Assembly (NCBI GenBank): GCA_956465555.1
Contig: OY101131.1
Location: 633,469 to 697,468 of the forward strand
Source of the DNA: Nitzschia sp. pyKryTriq1
Lineage: Eukaryota; Bacillariophyta; Bacillariophyceae; Bacillariales; Bacillariaceae
Direction: 5' to 3'
DNA length: 64,000 bases
Shown here piece by piece: positions 61,458 to 64,000 of the stretch. The first letter of the stretch is position 1; every line of letters begins with the position of its first letter. The position numbers were made by a program, and so were the translations under genes. The notes under the pieces are model-generated. The model had not been told where the DNA came from. It did not search any database and saw only the letters and a list, made by a program, of their open reading frames with translations.

Positions 61458-62502
61458 CTAGGGCACCAAGGAACCTGCAATCATGAGACTCAAACCGCAA
61501 CCCAACCATGCCGAAAAATATCCGTTTCCAGTTTCGACGAATGGCCCCTTGAAAGTTACAAAGCATGCCAATACAATCCACAAGATTGCAAATAGAGCAT
61601 ACGTGGGGAACTTCAGTTTGTCCGCATTTGTATAGGCGCCAAAGGCCAGAATAACAATTATGGTCAAGATGCACACGACCAATGAGTATGTCGACTGGCC
61701 GTTGTTATCTCCTCCCATTTCGGGAGCAACGGCGCATATTTGAATGATACTGGCTACCAAAAGCCCATTCGTGTAGCCCAAACCACCTGTTTTAGTACGA
61801 ATAGTTTCCGTCGTGACTCCCATCGCCATAAGAGCAAACATGACCCCGGCCCAGCAAGCGAAATACCCGTTGGATGTTACCTAAAGTGGTGGTGATTGGA
61901 TTCAAAGTATGTAAGAAAGAACAAGTTAGCATTCTTGCACTACTCGTCATGTCATACCGGTATTCGGCAGTGCTGATTGCCCTCACCTTGAAGGGGCCCG
62001 CAAAAGTCAAAACTCCAGCGGCAATAAAGTTCCACAAGAACAAGAACTGTGCCAAAGCTGATCCAAAAGTGAGATCCCCCAGATACGGAAAGCTTCCGAT
62101 TGGCTTTTCGTACAGAGCACTGTTCTTTGCGGCCATGTAGACGCCAAGCAAACCGAACACCATGGAGACAACCGCCACTGCGATACCATATCCTTCGTTT
62201 TTGTTCAAGCTAACAGGTACGACCACTGCAATCAGCAATACAACGGCCGATAACACGATTCCTATGTATGGCAGCGCGTTGTTATCAATAGCAACCTCAT
62301 ACCCGCCCACTCCCAGCTTGGTGGCGCCGTGATGTTCTTCTCCTTCTTCTTCTTCCCCAGAAGGGGATGGATCGAGTCCGATTTCCTCCACCTCTTCTGC
62401 GTCGTCTTCGACTGGTCTTGGCGTCATCTTATCTGATCTTTGCACTTTAAAAGTTCTGTTCTGGTCGTTTTTGTGGATGGTGTTACTATTCCATTCTGCC
62501 AT
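61458..62502 (-). CDS. Multispan membrane protein with repeated GPF-x-x-T-x-NGYF motif, 2 exons
   Basis: Exons 62502-61987 and 61880-61458 join to 312 residues; intron 61986-61881 (GTGAGG donor, TTTAG acceptor, phase 0). The first 75 residues are acidic and hydrophilic (DDAEEVEEIGLDPSPSGEEE). Then come eight hydrophobic spans arranged as a degenerate internal repeat: NKNEGYGIAVAVVS, GPFKVTSNGYFACWAGVMFA and GPFVETGNGYFSAWLGCGLS each open a pair of spans. No transport motif or known family is recognised; the layout is somewhat like MARVEL/tetraspan proteins. No signal peptide, so the location is unknown. No introns other than the one between repeats. Confidence 0.75.
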
Positions 62503-63102
62503 TCTTGTCTTTTACTCGTGGCGGAAAGGAAAACGAGAGAACATCAAATATTTTTTTAATAGAAGAGGTGCGCGGTGCGGTTGATTGATTGTTCGGGTCC
62601 GGCGCGCGTGCTTCCATCACATTGTCTACGTACGGTATGCGTTGAATCTTGGTCCTATGCGCGGTGCGTTCGCGCATCACATGAGAATGCGAAGGGTCCG
62701 CGAAAAGATTCTCCGAAAGAATGAGAAGACGTTGGCTACCGGTACCGGTACAGTACATGCAGCACCGGTACAGCACTACTCGTACTTGTACTGCAGCTAC
62801 TACTACTACTAGAGAGATATCTCTACTACTAGTAGAGCACTATATCGTAAAGCAGCGAAAAAGTGCAGTCTAATTTAGTTGCTACCTTGACGGTTGAGAG
62901 CAATTAATCTCTCTCCCGCCGGAACGATACCATCCGCGCCAGACAGTCCAATTGATTGACTCAATGGACTCTTTTACTAGTACAATCTATGTAGACTTCG
63001 TTCTCATGCTACTACTCGTAGCTAGGCTCGGCTACTAGTAATACAACATGCCGGTACAGACGGTATGGTTGGTCGCAGCATTCGATAATAAGAGTTCCCC
63101 CT
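62503..63102. other. Intergenic region with dispersed repeat
   Basis: About 600 bp. Contains GTACCGGTAC palindromes at 62738-62775, CTACTACTAGTAGAG pieces at 62805-62838 and the second copy of the dispersed repeat. No gene seen. Confidence 0.55.
62841..62975 (-). repeat. Dispersed 135-bp repeat, copy 2
   Basis: Matches 35026-35162 in the same orientation with about five substitutions and a 2-bp deletion. Here no retroelement coding fragment is adjacent. Confidence 0.8.
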
Positions 63103-64000
63103 CTATGTTAGCCCACATAACTTCCCTTGACACGGCTGAGATGACCCCTGTGAATCAGACCGAGCATCATGATGAGAAATTTGATTCTTTTGTCTTTGCT
63201 GTGCTTCCATCAAAAGGGATTGGGCTTCCTGTCTCGTATAGGACGACGGGTTTCGGCTCTGAAATTGATGTTCTTGCCTCGTCGTCGAACGTCGAGGAAT
63301 GATTCTCCCCTTGGAAGTTCGAAGTGGCTCCAAGGATCGCGCCTCCAAACCAGTAGTGGTGAAAGTAAGATTATTCGCCTTTTCTGTGCCGGCTCGAGAT
63401 GACTGTGTTCTCGCCGACTTGAGTGTTTGAGACGGTATCGACGAGATCGTGGAGCTGGCTCTAATGCAATTCTTGTTTCTTTTCGAATTCTTTCCAGAAT
63501 CCTTCTTTCTTCTTGCTCGCTCCTTTTGCATGTCAACTGCCTTTTGGAGTTTGGATATTTCTTCGAGAAGTTTTGGTATCATTTCTCCTCGTTTTCGTGG
63601 AGAGTGAGGTGTACTGGGTGGGTGTACGGCTTTTGATCTCTCTCGAGAATGTTGTGGCTGCGGTCTTATCATCTCTGCTATAACGTCACTACCAGATCTG
63701 TGGGGAGCAAGTAGCTGCAGGGGGTCGAGGTCAGGCCCCTTTCTCTGTGAGCTAGTAGTACGAGAGGAGTGCGCCGAAACAAGGTCATCTCTTGTTTCGT
63801 CCCCGGGTAATCCATTTTCGGCGTGACGGTGATTTAATGCTGTACGTTCCTTCGACAAACTTCGTTGTTGCTTTTTCGTGGAAGAAGAACCAATAGACGA
63901 ACGACGAGTAGCACTCCGACTGCGGTCCCCTGCTGGTCCCTCGTTGGATGCTAGTGTCTGTCGAAAAAGGCGGATGGAATCCACCGTACTGCTATCATCG
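63103..64000 (-). CDS. Basic Ser/Arg-rich protein, 5'-truncated by the window
   Basis: The frame is open from the right edge of the window to a stop at 63103, about 299 codons. No ATG lies near the edge (the first Met-like codon is GTG), so the start is outside. The visible part is disordered and rich in Ser, Arg and Gln (RSATRRSSIGSSSTKKQQRS), with one likely coiled-coil segment (IPKLLEEISKLQKAVDMQKE, then RARRKK) in the middle. It ends with QGSSQPCQGKLCGLT. No domain recognised. Confidence 0.55.
   Translation of the reverse strand, partial: DDSSTVDSIRLFRQTLASNEGPAGDRSRSATRRSSIGSSSTKKQQRSLSKERTALNHRHAENGLPGDETRDDLVSAHSSRTTSSQRKGPDLDPLQLLAPHRSGSDVIAEMIRPQPQHSRERSKAVHPPSTPHSPRKRGEMIPKLLEEISKLQKAVDMQKERARRKKDSGKNSKRNKNCIRASSTISSIPSQTLKSARTQSSRAGTEKANNLTFTTTGLEARSLEPLRTSKGRIIPRRSTTRQEHQFQSRNPSSYTRQEAQSLLMEAQQRQKNQISHHDARSDSQGSSQPCQGKLCGLT

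Overview
The window looks like nuclear DNA of a diatom (photosynthetic stramenopile), probably pennate. Genes are short to medium, carry few introns of about 90-180 nt with GTAAGT/GTACGT-type donors, and lie on both strands. Several predicted proteins start with a signal peptide followed by Phe (AEA|F, GQS|F, GAG|F, GGF, VSA|F), the mark of diatom bipartite plastid targeting. Intergenic DNA is full of TACCGGTA and CTACTCTAGTAGAG-type palindromes and holds fragments of Ty1/copia, Ty3/gypsy and another reverse-transcriptase element. The species cannot be named from the sequence alone.

Layout. 0.7-6.6 kb: an ankyrin/J-domain protein (-), a fucosyltransferase-like Golgi protein (+), a spliced sulfotransferase (-). 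7.4-14 kb: two tandem copies (-) of a four-exon sodium:solute symporter gene; the distal copy is broken by a frameshift. 15.8-19.4 kb: a basic nuclear-type protein and a spliced plastid bicupin. 19.6-30.5 kb: a peptidase-rich block with two inverted M17 leucyl aminopeptidase paralogues, an S28 carboxypeptidase, a GT8 glycosyltransferase and a second sulfotransferase. 31.8-34.6 kb: an unknown small protein and a thylakoid-lumen protein. 35-41.6 kb: retroelement graveyard, a second fucosyltransferase-like gene and a 384-bp tandem array. 42.8-49 kb: a 1255-residue disordered repeat protein convergent with an ATAD3-type AAA ATPase. 49.8-57.2 kb: a 1874-residue fusion of a pectinacetylesterase/Notum-like domain, a Dispatched/Patched-type RND transporter and EGF modules, then an INSIG-like membrane protein ending in a DnaJ-type zinc finger. 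58.5-59.9 kb: a compact element with identical 201-bp terminal repeats. 60.5-64 kb: a plastid DUF2358-like protein, a multi-span membrane protein and a partial gene running off the end.

There is no operon logic. Two loose themes are visible: secretory-pathway glycan enzymes (two fucosyltransferase-like proteins, one GT8, two sulfotransferases) and exopeptidases (two M17, one S28). Gene models with introns were joined by eye at GT-AG sites (one GC-AG). Every complete spliced model gives an in-frame total; the second sulfotransferase and the final gene are 5'-incomplete. Family names are from motif recognition, not database searches.
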